Source: Pegoplata infirma
Taxonomy: Eukaryota > Arthropoda > Insecta > Diptera > Anthomyiidae
DNA: 64,000 bases
Reading direction: 5' to 3'
Assembly (NCBI GenBank): GCA_963921195.1
Contig: OY992537.1
Span: forward strand, 68,564,040 to 68,628,039
Shown: piece by piece, positions 46,326 through 58,489 of the stretch
Numbering within the stretch: position 1 is the first letter of the stretch
Layout: each line of letters begins with the position of its first letter
Program-made: the position numbers and the translations under genes
The notes under the pieces: generated by a model
What the model was told of the DNA's origin: nothing
Databases searched by the model: none
Seen by the model: the letters and a program-made list of their open reading frames with translations, nothing else

Positions 46326-48029
46326 CAAGTAAGAAGGCTATAGTCGGTCAAGACCGACTATATGATACCCTACACCCGTGTTTTCCGGAAAATGGGTGCC
46401 AAGTCCAAACATGGACCGATTGGATCTATCTTTTTTAAGATCTTTATTTAGTGTAGAAAATACACACAGATACAATTTTAGTGGAATTGGTTTAAGTTTT
46501 TTGTCATAGACCAATTTAACTGAATATCGGTCGAAATTTTTATATGAGGGGACTAACAAGGGAAGTATCTCAACCCTTATGAACCGATTTGCCTTAAACT
46601 TAAAATATATATCAAAGAGACAATTCTAAGGTTGGGGTTTCTCGGCTTATCGGCCATATCGGGGATTTAAGGGATCAAAACATGGGTCAAAAAATGGGGA
46701 AAAAATCGTTTTTTGGATTTTTCAACCATTTCTTTTTAAGAAACTATATGTTTTCATATGAGAAGAAAGTTTTTTTTTTAATGTCAATCCAATGGTTGCA
46801 TAACCTTGTAAAAATTCGGCTTCTTTAAATAATTTGTTCAGGAAAATGTGTAAATTTTGGGGGGTTCTTATATGAAGACATAGACCTACGATATGGATAA
46901 GAAATAATCTTTATTAAATTTAAGTCGACCCGTATCTTTGCCCTAGATGATATTCCTGTTAGTTCGGAAGTTATCAAAATTTTCCCGAAGGTCCACATGT
47001 TTTCATAAGGGGACAACGAAATTTTTAAACACCGATAAGCCGTGACACCCCAACCTTAAAATCGTCTCTTTAATATAGTATATTTTAAGTTTCAGGCATA
47101 TCGGTTCATAAGGGTTGAGATACTTCCCTTGTAAGTCCAAAAATGATCCAATTATATTCAGATTTGATTAGGTTACCAAAGTACACGTTTAACATCTACA
47201 AATTAAATTTTAATCAGATATTTTCATTTTTATGAATTTTAAAGAAATTATGTAAATATCGGGAGGGTGGTTTGTAAGGGGACTACAAGAATTACTGACC
47301 TGATTCCTTTAAAATTTAAAATGATGGTTTATTCATACAATATTTAATTACCTGTAAAATTTTAAAACGATATTTATTATAATACGGTTGTTAGAGGCAT
47401 TTAAGCGAAATTCAAAGGGGGCGATTGTATGGGGGCTAGGTCTTAACATGGACCGATTTTTTCCAATTTCAATAGGATTCGTCCTTGGGCCAAAAAAAGC
47501 TTAAGTTTCAAATTTCAAGTCAATTGATTGAAAATTGTGACCTGTATCGAGCTTAAACCGATAGATCGGCTAAATCGACTCAAAAAGTAATTCTGAGTCG
47601 ATCGGTATACTTGAATATATGACATGTGGCATGATATTTGTTCGCAATGTCCCACTTTAGAGCATTTCTTTTGAGCAACTTTATCGGCGCAATGAATATG
47701 AATTGAAATCATGCCTTTTCTTAAATATTTTTAGTATTTTTTTAAGTCATTGCCATATTTTACTGCAACCGGTATGCAGGTTAGTATGCCAACAAAATCT
47801 TTCCCTTACACTACTGCATACGGTATGCAGCTGTGTAAGCGAATGTCATAAAAAAACAACAACATCAAAAATCATTCGCTTACACAAGTGCATTCTTGTA
47901 TGCACTGCTTCCGAAATCTCGATTATTTTTTGCTGGGGAAGGTAGGTCTAGGACCAATATTTCGGGTAGTTACAAACATCAGCCCAAACTCAATATACAC
48001 TGTACCACAGAGTGGTGTAGGGTATAAAA
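46326..48029 (+). mobile_element. Mini-me-like repeat type B, copy 2
   Basis: Head CAAGTAAGAAGGCTATAGTCGG with the short palindrome TAGTCGGTCAAGACCGACTA, then ATACCCTACACC. Tail GAGTCGATCGGTATAC...CTGTACCACAGAGTGG...GGGTATAAAA. Inserted in A-rich DNA whose empty site is at about 45905. Its tail is interrupted near 47612-47932. Confidence 0.75.
47612..47932. repeat. Insertion in the mini-me tail
   Basis: Unlike copy 1, where the tail is continuous, about 320 bp separate GGTATACTTGAA and GGTAGGTCTAGGACC. Inside, GTGTAAGCGAATG and CATTCGCTTACAC form an inverted pair. No clear terminal repeats or duplication. Confidence 0.45.
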
Positions 48030-48084
48030 AGGCATTTAATTGGTTAAAATGTTATGCAAATATTTTGCGCATCAAATTTCACTA

Positions 48085-48795
48085 AACTCAAAATAACAAC
48101 TCTGTTAAATTACAGAAAAACTCTGCTAATTTAACAGAGTACACCATACTTTTCCATCTAGCAACATTTCTTGGTAATTTTACTACAAAACTCTGTTAAA
48201 TGATTTTGATAAAATAAATTTTAATTTACAGAGTTTCTAGTACAATATTTGTTAAATAAAACACCATTTAGCAAAGAAAACTCTGTATATTTACAAATAT
48301 TTGTAAAATGCTTTTGATGCAACCAAAATTTTACAGAAAAAAAACTCTGTAAATTTACAGAGTTTAGTAAAATACATGTTTTTGTAAAATTTTTATAAGA
48401 TTTTTGAAAAGATTTTTTTTGGCATTTCTTAAAATTTTCTCAAAAAAAAAAATACAGATAAAATTTTGGTGTTTCTACAAAAAACTCTGTTTTTAACTAA
48501 GAAATTAAGATTACACAGAAATAAGTAAAAATTCAGCTAAAATTTAGTTTTTTGGTTATAAAAAAATACAAAGTATTACGCTTAAATCTGTATTTTATCA
48601 GAAAACTCTGCTAATTATCTGTAAAATTAAGATTACAAAGTTAAAAGTAATATAACAGATGCAACTTTGTTTTTGTGTCACAACAAAATACAAAATATTT
48701 TCTTTAAATTTGTATTTTGGCAGAAAACTCTGTCAAATATCTGTTGAGATTACAGTCATTTTACAGAGTATTTTACCGAGTTATTATTTTGAGTG
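48085..48795. mobile_element. CTCTGT-word MITE
   Basis: Begins AACTCAAAATAACAACTCTG after TA and ends GAGTTATTATTTTGAGTG before TA. The interior iterates ACTCTGT(A/T)AA and TTTACAGAGT. Confidence 0.75.
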
Positions 48796-49274
48796 TAATC
48801 TCAAATTTGTTGAACAGTGTAATGTTTTTCTGTAAAAATCCTTTTTGGGTTATAGAAAAATATTTTTTTCCTTTTGGGGTTTTGTTTAATGTTTTCATAA
48901 AAAAGGATTAAAAAGTTTTTCTGTTTTTCACGACTAGACATTTTAAATACATCCTGAAGGAAAATAAAATTTGAATAACAAATGAGTGGTGTAAAACATC
49001 AAAAGGTAAAAAACATTTACATATAAACGCTGGAAAATGGAGTGAATATATAAAAGTTACATTCGACTGTTCCAACAATATTTTTTTTTTTTTTGAAATT
49101 ATTAAGCTCGATATGTACATTAAATCTTCTAAGACTAATAGGTACCTTTTTGTTTTTTTAGAGATCATTTTAAGATGCCTTGGTCGAATAGGATAAAACT
49201 CAATGAACTTTACATGTGTTATGCACAGTGAAAAAAAAAAACTGTTTGGAAATAATTCTGCCATTCATTAAGTA

Positions 49275-50043
49275 CACTCAAAAAAATAAACTGGTAAAAC
49301 GCCTGGTAAAATGCCTTGTAATCCCGTTCTACCAATATTTAACAATTTTCCTTGTTTTTTAACAAAAAATCTTGTACTTTGCTCAAACGAGAACTACAGT
49401 TTTATTGGTAATTTTACAAGTTTATTTTCGTAATTGTATTCTACCATTTTGAAAGGTTATTTTACAAAAAAAAAACTGTAATTTTACAACAAAGTTTTTA
49501 TTACGAGGATTCTAGTTGAATTACAAAAAAAACTTTATTTTACAAAAAATTATGTTATACGACGATTTATGTTGTTTAACAAAAAAACTATTTTTTTTTT
49601 GTATTTTTTTTTTTATTGAAAAATATTTTTAAAAAAAGTTGACAAAATTTTGAAAAATTTATTACGAGGATTAATTTAAGGAGGAGTAGTTAATTTACAA
49701 AAAAAAAAACAGTTATTTTACAAAAAAATGATTTTATCAGGAGGATTTATGTTGTTAACAAAAATTTTTTTGTAAATTTACCATTTTGGTTTGTAAATTT
49801 ACCATTTTTTTAAACATATTTTCCATTTTTTCTTGTAAGTTTACCATTTTTTTTGTATTTTTCCGGTTTTAAAACAACATTTTTACCAATAAAATTGGTT
49901 ATTTTACCAATTTTTGGTGCATTCAAAATTACGAGGAAATCCTCGTAATTTTACAAGAATTTTACCTACGTCATATTTTACGAGAATAGCCTCGTAAAAT
50001 CACGAGATTTATTGGTAACTTTACAAGTTTTTTTTTTTGAGTG
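49275..50043. mobile_element. CTCGTAATTTTAC-word MITE, TA target
   Basis: CACTCAAAAAAATAAACTGG...TTTTTTTTTTGAGTG with TA on both sides. A second copy at 57704-58381 lies in opposite orientation. Confidence 0.85.
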
Positions 50044-50089
50044 TACTGGACCGATAGTCATGAAACGGTCCTAGCTAACGTATTTTCAA

Positions 50090-50245
50090 GCTTACACTAT
50101 TCAATACTAAAAATTTAACTAATGAACTAATTTTTTAGTCCAAAATGATATTGTGCAGGAGTTGGTAATCAATACTAAAATTTGTTACTTATATTATTCA
50201 AAACCAGTAAAAAGTACTAATTTTAGTACTTTTTGGCAATAGCGC
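50090..50245. repeat. ACTAAAATT-word MITE, copy 2
   Basis: ATTCAATACTAAAAATTTAAC and AGTACTAATTTTAGTAC match 2885-3060; the ends are eroded. Confidence 0.5.
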
Positions 50246-50605
50246 GGCTGCATTTAGTCCGATGTATTTCAATCAAATTTTAATTGAAAACTAGAATGAT
50301 TTATATTTAAAAAAACTAAAGCTGCCCAGCAAAATTTTGATTACCAAATAAGGTATAAAATAAGGTAGAGGATAGCTTATTTTTTACAATGCAGCATTGA
50401 TGATTTTAACATGGGATGAGACTCAAAGTAATGCATACGAGTAATGTATAAAATATAGCATACCAGAACGTAATATATAAGGCATTACGCGTAGTTAGAG
50501 ATTGCATCCCGGGATTTCCCGTCCCGGGATTCCCGGGAAATTCGTCATTTTTCATTTCCCGCAATCACGGGAAATTTGTGCGGGATTCCCGGGAATTTTA
50601 AAAAA

Positions 50606-51850
50606 TGTACATTAGGGCGTTTCATCAAAAACTTTTTTTTGGATTTTTGCAACTCTTGAAGCGGAATATGAATTCTTATGGCCTAAAAGATTTTTGAGAT
50701 TTTTTTCAGATTTTTGGAATGTCGGGATCAACTCGCTCAAATCGATTTTATCAAAAAAATGAGGTTATGAAACATAATTTTTTTTATTTTTTGTTCTCTG
50801 GTGCCTTTTCTTAACAAAACCGGATATAATACTTCTAAATGTTGCTAGCCTCCTAAAAAAAAATATTCGCGGTCAAAATAATAAGTTCAAGGGTCACTAA
50901 GATGACCTTTAAAGTAAAAATTCAGAATTTCCCGTGTTCCAACCTTAATAATTTGAGAAATATGCAATATATGAACGTAATGATGAATTCGTTAGATAGG
51001 TCTTTCTAATACCTTTAATTTAAAACCAAAATGACATTTGTCACTTTAGTAGAAATATTAAAAAACTAAGATAATCTCATTTTTCCCCCCATTTTACAGA
51101 AAATCGAAGGGAATCCATTAGTAGTTTTTTTGTAAAATTGAAATAATAAACTTAAAAGAAGTGTTTTTGATTGCAATTAGTGTTTCCAAACCGGAAAACC
51201 GGGTTTTTGTCAAACCGGTTTTTTTGACAAAAAACCGGTTTTTAGGTTAACCGGCTTGGAAACACTAACTACAATCTATAAAAAGTCTTTAAAAGTTATT
51301 ATTTTAACTTTACAAAAAAAAACTACCTAATGCACCAGTTCAATTTTCGATAAAATGGGGGAGAAAATGAGTTTTTCCCAGTTTTTTTTTTTTTTTAACA
51401 TTTCTACAAAAGTGACAATAGTCAGATTGGTTTTAAATGAAAGGTGTTTTGAAGACCTATCTAACGGATTGAACATGACGTTCATACATAGCTTATTTCT
51501 CGAATTATTGAGGTTAAAACACGGGAAATTCTGAATTTTTACTTTTAAGGTCATCTTAGTGACCCTTGAACTTATAATTTTGACCGCGAATATTTTTTTT
51601 TAGGAGGCTAGCAATATTTAGAAGTATTATATCCGGTTTTGTTAAAAAAAGGCACCAGAGAACAAAAAATAAAAAAAATTATGTGTCATAACCTCATTTT
51701 TTTGATAAAATCGATTTGAGCGAGTTGATCCCGACATTCCAAAAATCTGAAAAAAATCTCAAAAATCTTTTAGGCCATAAGAATTCATATTCCGCTTCAA
51801 GAGTTGCAAAAATCCAAAAAAAAGTTTTTGATGAAACGCCCTAATGTACA
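50606..51850. mobile_element. Foldback element 4 (1.24 kb)
   Basis: TGTACATTAGGGCGTTTCATC pairs with its complement at the right end. The arms of about 0.57 kb share AATTCTTATGGCCTAAAAG and GATCAACTCGCTCAAATCG. A single arm survives at 12060-12340. Confidence 0.85.
51178..51268. repeat. AACCGG-rich palindromic core of foldback 4
   Basis: TAGTGTTTCCAAACCGG and CCGGCTTGGAAACACTA enclose alternating AAACCGG/CCGGTTT words. It may be an independent small MITE inserted at the palindrome centre. Confidence 0.5.
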
Positions 51851-51865
51851 TGAACAAGTTAACTG

Positions 51866-52678
51866 CACTCAAAATATTTTGTAGGCAAAAACAAATGAAA
51901 ACACACTTAAAACCAGTGAATAAACAATTGAAAACCATCCCAGTAATTATTCATTTGTTTTAACAAACATCAACATTTATTTTTTACTGTTGACAAAATT
52001 TGCTAAAATAAATAACAATAAACATTAAAAAATTACGTTTTTTTCACTTTTTTTACCAACAAATTCGAAAAAAACAACCAACGAAAACATTAAAAATTAA
52101 TGATAGTTCTGTTATTTTTACCAACAAATTTCAAAAAAATAACCTACGAAAACAATAAAAATTAATGATTTCGTAGTTAATTTTTTACAATTTTTTATTG
52201 AAATATTTTTTAAAAAACTTTTAATAAAATTTTTAGGGAATCGATCCCGCAATCAACTACATTATGGCCAGACACTCTACCCATCGTGCCAAAGTCACTT
52301 GATACAAACACGTTTTTATATTTCTATAAATATTTTTTTGATTTTTTTTTCTACAAAAAAATAACTGACTTGTGTAGGTAAAAACTAATGATATTTCATT
52401 AAAAAATACCAACAATTTAAAAAAAAAATACTTACACAAATCATTAAAAATCAAAAGAATAATCAGTAGTTTTTACTTACAGAACAAAAATAAATGACTT
52501 TAAAAATTAAATGTCAATGAAAGTCTTTATTTTTTAGTGTGTTATTTTTGAAACAAAGGACTGAAGTAGTCATTAATAAAAACTGAACATCTAACAAACG
52601 TTTTTTTCTTTTAAAAACGACTAAACGGAAAACTTTTTAAATAAACTACAAACAGTTAATGACATAATTTTTTGAGTG
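51866..52678. mobile_element. MITE with tRNA-like segment, copy 2 (uninterrupted)
   Basis: CACTCAAAATATTTTGTAGG to CATAATTTTTTGAGTG. Collinear with 42273-44224 and without the hAT insertion, so it shows the ancestral structure of about 810 bp. Confidence 0.85.
52236..52300 (-). repeat. tRNA-like segment inside MITE copy 2
   Basis: Minus strand: D-arm GCAC-GATGGGTAGA-GTGT with a pairing stem and GG in the loop, a seven-base loop ATAATGT (U33, AAT in the anticodon position), then GCGGGATCGATTCCC with box B altered by one base. The anticodon stem is weak and the acceptor stem missing. Confidence 0.5.
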
Positions 52679-53374
52679 TGCTGTATTAAGGAAATATTAA
52701 GAATATGCACTCAAAAATCAAAAATATGTTTTAAAAATGCACTTTGTACTTTGTATCGACTTGTATCAAAAAATTTTTTGTGTAATTAAAAAAATATTAA
52801 TAGTATTTATGAACAAATTCTTGAAAATGTATAAACCTTTCATACATTTTTTGAACATTTTTATTCATCAAAAAAATTATAATATTTTTCAATTCCACGT
52901 ATTAAGAATTATTCATAAATACTATGAAAAAGTTCATAAATATTTTAAAGAGGTCAATATACTTTTAAGAATTAGTTCATAAATTCTATGCATTTATTTG
53001 GGTACAAAATATTGTTTAATCATGAATTATACTACTATAAAACTTCTTTTAGATGATTTATAATTTATATTAAAATTTGTGAAATATTTTCAGTTTTCTT
53101 ATCCATAACAAAATAAGAAAAAAAATGCATTTTCGTAAAAACCTGCAATAATATGCAAAAACAAATACTTTTCTCTTATTGTTAGTAAAATATCTTTGCC
53201 AAAAACAGCAAATTGTATTAATATTTAAAAAATTAAAAGGATAATTCCAAAAATTTTCGCCCCACTGTTCGGAAACATGCCTTTGGACGCCACTGAGAAT
53301 TTGGCTCATAGATATCCACGTTTTTATGAGATATTTTGCATTTTTGGATTTTCAAAATTTGCTGTAGTTTTTAA

Positions 53375-54206
53375 ATTATCGCGGGTCAAAGCTCGACATT
53401 TTTAGCAAAAGTCAGAAAAATACATGGCGTTTACCGTGCTCTAACTTTAACTAGTAATCCGATTATCACAAGTAATGGCTCATATGAAAGCTAAATTCTT
53501 CTTCTTTTAGGAAATATTTTCAAAAGCATACGTTTTTTTTCAGAAGTGTTGCAAAAATCCAAAAACATTTTTTTTTTGCGAATATTTAAAAAAACACATC
53601 TTCGATTTTTTTAAAAAAAGTTTGGTGATAAACAATACTGTTTTGTACAACATACCAAAAATTCAGAGTGGGATCCCAAAGGGATCAAAAAATATTCTGG
53701 TTTTAGTACGAAGTTCTTAAATTTTACCTTAGAAAATTAAAATTTTATGTTTCCTCAATATAAAAATTTAAATTTTCAAAGAAAATTATACTATTAAAAT
53801 TTTGAAAAACATTCAAAACATTAGAAATTTAAATTTTCTAAGGGAAAATTATGAGAACCTAGTACTTAAAACAGAATAGTTTTTGATCCCATGGAGATCC
53901 CACTCTGAATTTTGAATATGTTATACAAAACATTGTTATTTTTCACCAGAATTTTTTTTAAAAAAAAATCGAAGATGTGTTTTTTTAAATATTCGAAAAC
54001 AAAAAATGTTTTTGCATTTTTGCATAATTTCTGTAAAAAAAATTGTGTTATTTTAAAAATATTTTCTAAAAGAAGAACCCCAGCTTTCACATGAGCCTAA
54101 ATTTGTGAAAATCGGGTCATGGGTTAAGAAGTTACAGCTCTTTAAACGTGATGTATTTTTCTTACTTTTGCTTAAAAAGTCAATCTTTGACCCGCCATAA
54201 TTCGTT
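53375..54206. repeat. Diverged foldback inside the 4.15-kb hAT element
   Basis: The outer GCGGGTCAAAG pairs with CTTTGACCCGC. The arms of about 0.4 kb share GATGTGTTTTTTTAAATATTCG and ATCCCACTCTGAATTTT in opposite orientation, with many mismatches. Older than foldbacks 1 and 2. Confidence 0.75.
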
Positions 54207-54717
54207 AAATACACCAAATGTAAAAAAACGGTATATGGTACATATATCATATTTATGAGGGCTATCTATGTGTCAAGGCTCAAATTAATCTGAGACACCA
54301 TTTCCAAAAATGACTAAAATTTGAGCTAAGTTTTCTGGAATGGCCCAAAAAGAACGTTGTTAAAACTTTTTTTTTAATATTGTTTGTTAGCATAATTTGT
54401 TGTTTTTGTTTTATTACACTGAATTATTATTTTATTTTGCTTTTAAATGTTTTTAATGTTTTTGCTTTTTAATGTTTTTGAACTTGTTAAACGTACTAAT
54501 TTTGCAAAAAAAAATATTAAAAAAATATGTTAAAAACTAAAAAAATGTATTAATGGTTTTAAGTGCGGGATCCCGGGAATCCCGGGAAATTCAAAAATTT
54601 TCCCGCTTTCCCGGGAAATGAAAAAGTGCGGGAAATTGCGACCCCTACGCGTAGTGAACAAGTAGCAATATATTAAATTTACTCACGTGATTGTAAGTGA
54701 GTACATTTTTGTAAACT

Positions 54718-54918
54718 TATACCCAAAAAAAAGTGGGTATTCAATACTAAAAATTTAACTAAATTTTAGTCCAAAAGGACCTAGTGAAGAAATTGGTAAC
54801 CAATACTAAAATTTTTTACTAAAATTATTGAAAAGCAGTAAAAATTACTAATTTTAGTACTTTGAAGATGAAAATCACTTACTAAACCTTTTACTGTAGA
54901 ATTATTTTGAGTGTATAC
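54718..54918. repeat. ACTAAAATT-word MITE, copy 3
   Basis: AAGTGGGTATTCAATACTAA, CCAAAAGGACCTAGTG and CTTACTAAACCTTTTACTG match 2885-3095 closely; ends in ATTATTTTGAGTG. Confidence 0.65.
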
Positions 54919-54919
54919 A

Positions 54920-55800
54920 TTTTTGTATAAAATATTTATTTTTTAATTATAATGCATTATGTATTCAATTATAAAAAATGCATTATTTTAAATTTTGAAA
55001 TAATACATAATGTAACCAAATATAAGTCATCCATTATTTAATAATTAGAAATAATAAATATGAAAAACAATTTTTGCAAAAATCATGCATTATGTAACAA
55101 GTTATTAGTAAAACATTATTTTTCATCTTGAAATAATATGTTGTTGAACAAATGTTTGGTAAGACATCCAAAAGTAATGCTACAAATAAGGGATATACAT
55201 TACCGGGTAATGTGTTATATAATCACCACCCAATACCAAAGTTTTGCTGGGTGTGTTTATATCATACCACTAAGTATTAAGACTTGTCAAAAAATCGTGT
55301 GTAATCTGATTTTGTTGACAGTCCAATAAGACTTTTGATTTTATGAAATATTTCAAAAAATGGCTGTGTGTTATGAGATTTGCATACAAACAGCTGTTTT
55401 TAAAAATGTCTGTTTGATTTTGTTTAGGATTTTTTGGCAGTATTAAGAATTTGGAAATATTTTACTTTCTTAAAATCCAAAGACTAGTTGAGATGATATA
55501 AACACACCTTAAGCGATATCTTATTTTAGGCAGAAGAATTTAGAATGACACTTTTTGTTCAACTTTTGATTTTCCCAAGTGTCCAGAAAATGTTTTATTA
55601 ATTTTATGGTAAAAATTTGAGTCCAATTCTAAATTTTCCAAATATGCTAATTAAAAAAAAAATTAAAAGGGGAAAAGTTTCGCAAAATGAACTTCAAAAA
55701 TGCACTTTTAAACCACTAATATTTTTTCAGTTTATTAGATATTAAAATAGATTTACATACCATTCGTATGCGCTATAGATTGTTAAAATGCGATAAGTAG
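54920..55800. other. AT-rich intergenic, no feature seen
   Basis: ATGCATTATGT words cluster near 54950-55110. No coding or RNA signal. Confidence 0.5.
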
Positions 55801-55959
55801 TTTAGGAAATACAGCTGCTCAAAGTTACACAGATTTTGCATTTTTTTACTTTTTTAAAAACGAAAATCGTGAATAAAATCGCGAGTTTTTCGAATATTTT
55901 CGATCTGATGGATGAAATTTCAAATTGGCTCCATAGAGAATCTGTATGAAAAAAATAAC

Positions 55960-57000
55960 AAAAATCGGAAGACCCTCGGTCTTTATTACAGCCGTCAAAC
56001 ATCTAGGCATGGAACTGACGTAATTGAGCATTATTTCCGGTATAATTTTAACAAATTTTTCTTTTAATGCATTTCTTAAGTTTTTTTTTTTTTATCAGAA
56101 ATTTGTTTTTTTTTCAATGACTTGGTCGAGATCCTCCCATATATCCTCGATTTGGTTAATATATCGACTTCGGAAAGCGTCTTATCCATTTTGAAATATT
56201 TTATAATAACTATAACTCCGTATAAAGAGCCACATGCGTTGGGTTGTTATCTTTAGTAAATATATAATTGCTTGGTAAGCGCTTTGTTTTTAAACTATCT
56301 TGGAGGTAAGCATTGATGATGTAAATGTAGACCTTTTAGTCCATAATACATTAAATTTTTTTTTTTTTGCCACACCCGTTCGTCTTTATACACCCCCTAA
56401 CTAGTTGGGAACTTCAGCATGTTTAACAGAGCATGTTAGGATATTCTCTTGCGTTTCCGTTTACGACTTTCGCCACACTTAAACCTTTCCATCAGACTTG
56501 AATAGGGTAAATATACTGTCATTGGTAAACATTATTCGGTTCCAGTGCTTAAGGTCAAGATTAAGGTAAGTTTTTGCGTGTTTCAAACGCTTCGCCATGT
56601 TTTTTTGTTGATATAAAGGGTTTTCTACGGGAAGTACGTGGCTTTATGCAGTATATTGCGAATAGTTTCAACCGAAGCTTGTTTACCATAGTTGTAAAAT
56701 ACTTGCGCTGCTATACAGACGCAGTTTTTCATGGACCCTTTGTGATATTTTTGACGTCTATTGCTCTTTTTTTGATCAGTCAACAAGTTGATCCGATTTT
56801 TTATTATTTAATAACCGCTTCGGCTGTATTTTTGAAAGAATTTTCTTTTTTGACTCTATTGATGATGATTTCTCCTTCTTCTTTGATACTTTTTTTAGAA
56901 TTCCGCCCTATCCTTCCAATTTGCACGATTCCGATCGGGATTTCAGAAACAATTCTTAACTTACCGAAATCCTTAAACGCTGTAAGTTTTTAAAATCAAA
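55960..57000 (-). pseudogene. Tc1-family transposase relic
   Basis: Minus strand, from 57000 downwards, with stops and frameshifts. In order: a helix-turn-helix-like part (IVSEIPIGIVQIGRI), VKKENSF, RRKPFISTKKH, TKKVYIYI, LPSNYIFTKDNNPTHVA (second catalytic Asp block), then INQIEDIWEDLDQ (cf. NPIENIW), and SMPRCLTAVIK at the end (cf. SMPRRL.AVI). This is the full order of a Tc1 transposase. A CAGCTGCTCAAAG tip at 55811 after TA may be its 3' end. The 139-codon plus frame at 56574-56993 is antisense to it. Confidence 0.75.
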
Positions 57001-57299
57001 TCGCTGTTTTACTAGTGGAGAATTTCACAAAACAGCAAAACGACGAATACTTTTTTGGAAAAAATATTTGAGCTTTATTTATCTTTCGATTTTTTAGCAA
57101 AGACGATGAAAATTCAAATCACCAAAAACAACAATTTTTTTATATTGAGAGCCAAAGAATATTTGTGGAAAAAAAATTTGCAGTTTATGCAAATGGAATA
57201 TTGATGTTTAAGATTTAAAAAAAAAAAACATTGAGCGACGAATACTTTTTACTGGCACTGTAAAAGAGTTGGGTGAGTTAGTGACTGACTGACTGATTC

Positions 57300-58480
57300 A
57301 TCATCACCCAGCCCAAACCGCTGAAGCTACAGACTTGAAATTTGGACTGTAGGTTCACCTCCCGAAATATAGATCCACTAAGGCTGGATTTTTGCCAATG
57401 TTGATTCTAAGGGGGTAAAAAGGGTAAAAAACTGTACTTTTGGTACTTTTTATATCTCCCGAAATAATGGTTTTAGAGACTTGAAATTTAGACTGAATGT
57501 TCACTTCATGGAATATAGATCCCCTAACTCTGGATTTTTGCCAATGTTGATTCTAATGGAGTAAAAATGGTAAAAAAACTGTACTTTTGGTACCTTTTAT
57601 ATTTCCTTAAATAATAGTCCTAGAAACTTGAAATTTGCAATGTAGGTTCACCTCCAGAGAAAAAGATCCACTAAGGCTGGGTTCTTGGCCAATGTTGATT
57701 CTACACTCAAAAAAAAAACCTTGAAAAGTTACCAAAAAATCTCGTGATTTTACGAGGCTATTCTCGTAAAATATGACGTAGGTAAAATTCTCGTAAAATT
57801 ACGAGGATTTCCTCGTAATTTTGAATGCGCCATAAATTGGTAAAATAACCAATTTTATTGGTAAAAATATTGTTATAAAACCGGAAAAATAAAAAAAAAT
57901 AAAATGTTAAACTTACAAGAAAAAATGGTAAATATATTTAAAAAAATGGTAACCAAAATGGTAAATTTACAATTTTTTTATTGTTAAACAACATAAATCC
58001 TCGTAATAAAATCATTGTTGTAAAATAACTGTTTTTTTGTAAATTAACTAGAATCCTCGTAATCAATTTTTCAAAATTTTTTCAACTTTTTTAAAAATAT
58101 TTTTCAATAAAAAAAAAAAAAATTACAAAAAAAAAACAGTTTTTTTGTAATTCAACTAGAATGCTCGTAATAAAAACTTTGTTGTAAAATTACAGTTTTT
58201 TTGTAAAATAACCTTTCAAAATTGTAGAATACAATTACAAAAATAAACTTGTAAAATTACCAATAAAACTGTAGTTCTCGTTTGAGAAAAGTACAAGATG
58301 TTTTGTGAAAAAACAAGGAAAATTGTTAAATATTGGTAGAACGGGATTACAAGGCATTTTACCAGTTTATTTTTTTGAGTGTATGGAGGTGAAATAGGTA
58401 AAAAAGTTTACTTTTTGCACTTTTTATTATTTACTGAAATAATGGTCATACAAACTTGAAATTTGGAATGTAGGATCCTT
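57300..58480. repeat. Tandem repeat, about 146-bp unit, 4 copies
   Basis: GACTTGAAATTT(G/A)GA.TGTAGGTTCAC, AAGGCTGGATTTTTGCCAA, TGTTGATTCTA and CTGTACTTTTGGTACTTTT recur at about 57330, 57478, 57626 and, after the MITE, 58455. The array leads into the satellite. Confidence 0.75.
57704..58381. mobile_element. CTCGTAATTTTAC-word MITE, copy 2, in a tandem repeat
   Basis: CACTCAAAAAAAAAACC...TTATTTTTTTGAGTG, flanked by TA (57702-57703, 58382-58383). The neighbouring repeat unit reads GTTGATTCTAATGGAG at this place, an exact empty site with one TA. Opposite orientation to 49275-50043. Confidence 0.9.
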
Positions 58481-58489
58481 TGCTAAAAA

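Larger units (their letters stand above)
45824..48400. repeat. Tandem duplication, second copy interrupted
   Basis: 45824-46205 and 46206-48400 share CTTGTTTAA.ATACTT, AATACCTAAAACTATTTTAA, AGGCATTTAATTGGTTAAAA and an AACTCAAAATAACAAC MITE end. The second copy contains the type B mini-me at 46326-48029; the first shows the empty site near 45905. Confidence 0.7.
50496..54647. mobile_element. 4.15-kb hAT-type element, 8-bp duplication CGCGTAGT
   Basis: TAGAGATTGCATCCCGGG at the left and TTGCGACCCCTA at the right, flanked by CGCGTAGT at 50488-50495 and 54648-54655. Both subterminal regions are packed with TCCCGGGA words in inverted arrangement. The body holds two foldbacks and a tRNA-bearing MITE; no transposase remnant was recognised. 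Confidence 0.85.

Noticed and set aside
56574..56993. 139-codon plus-strand frame
   Set aside because: It is antisense to the Tc1 transposase relic, whose conserved blocks are on the minus strand.
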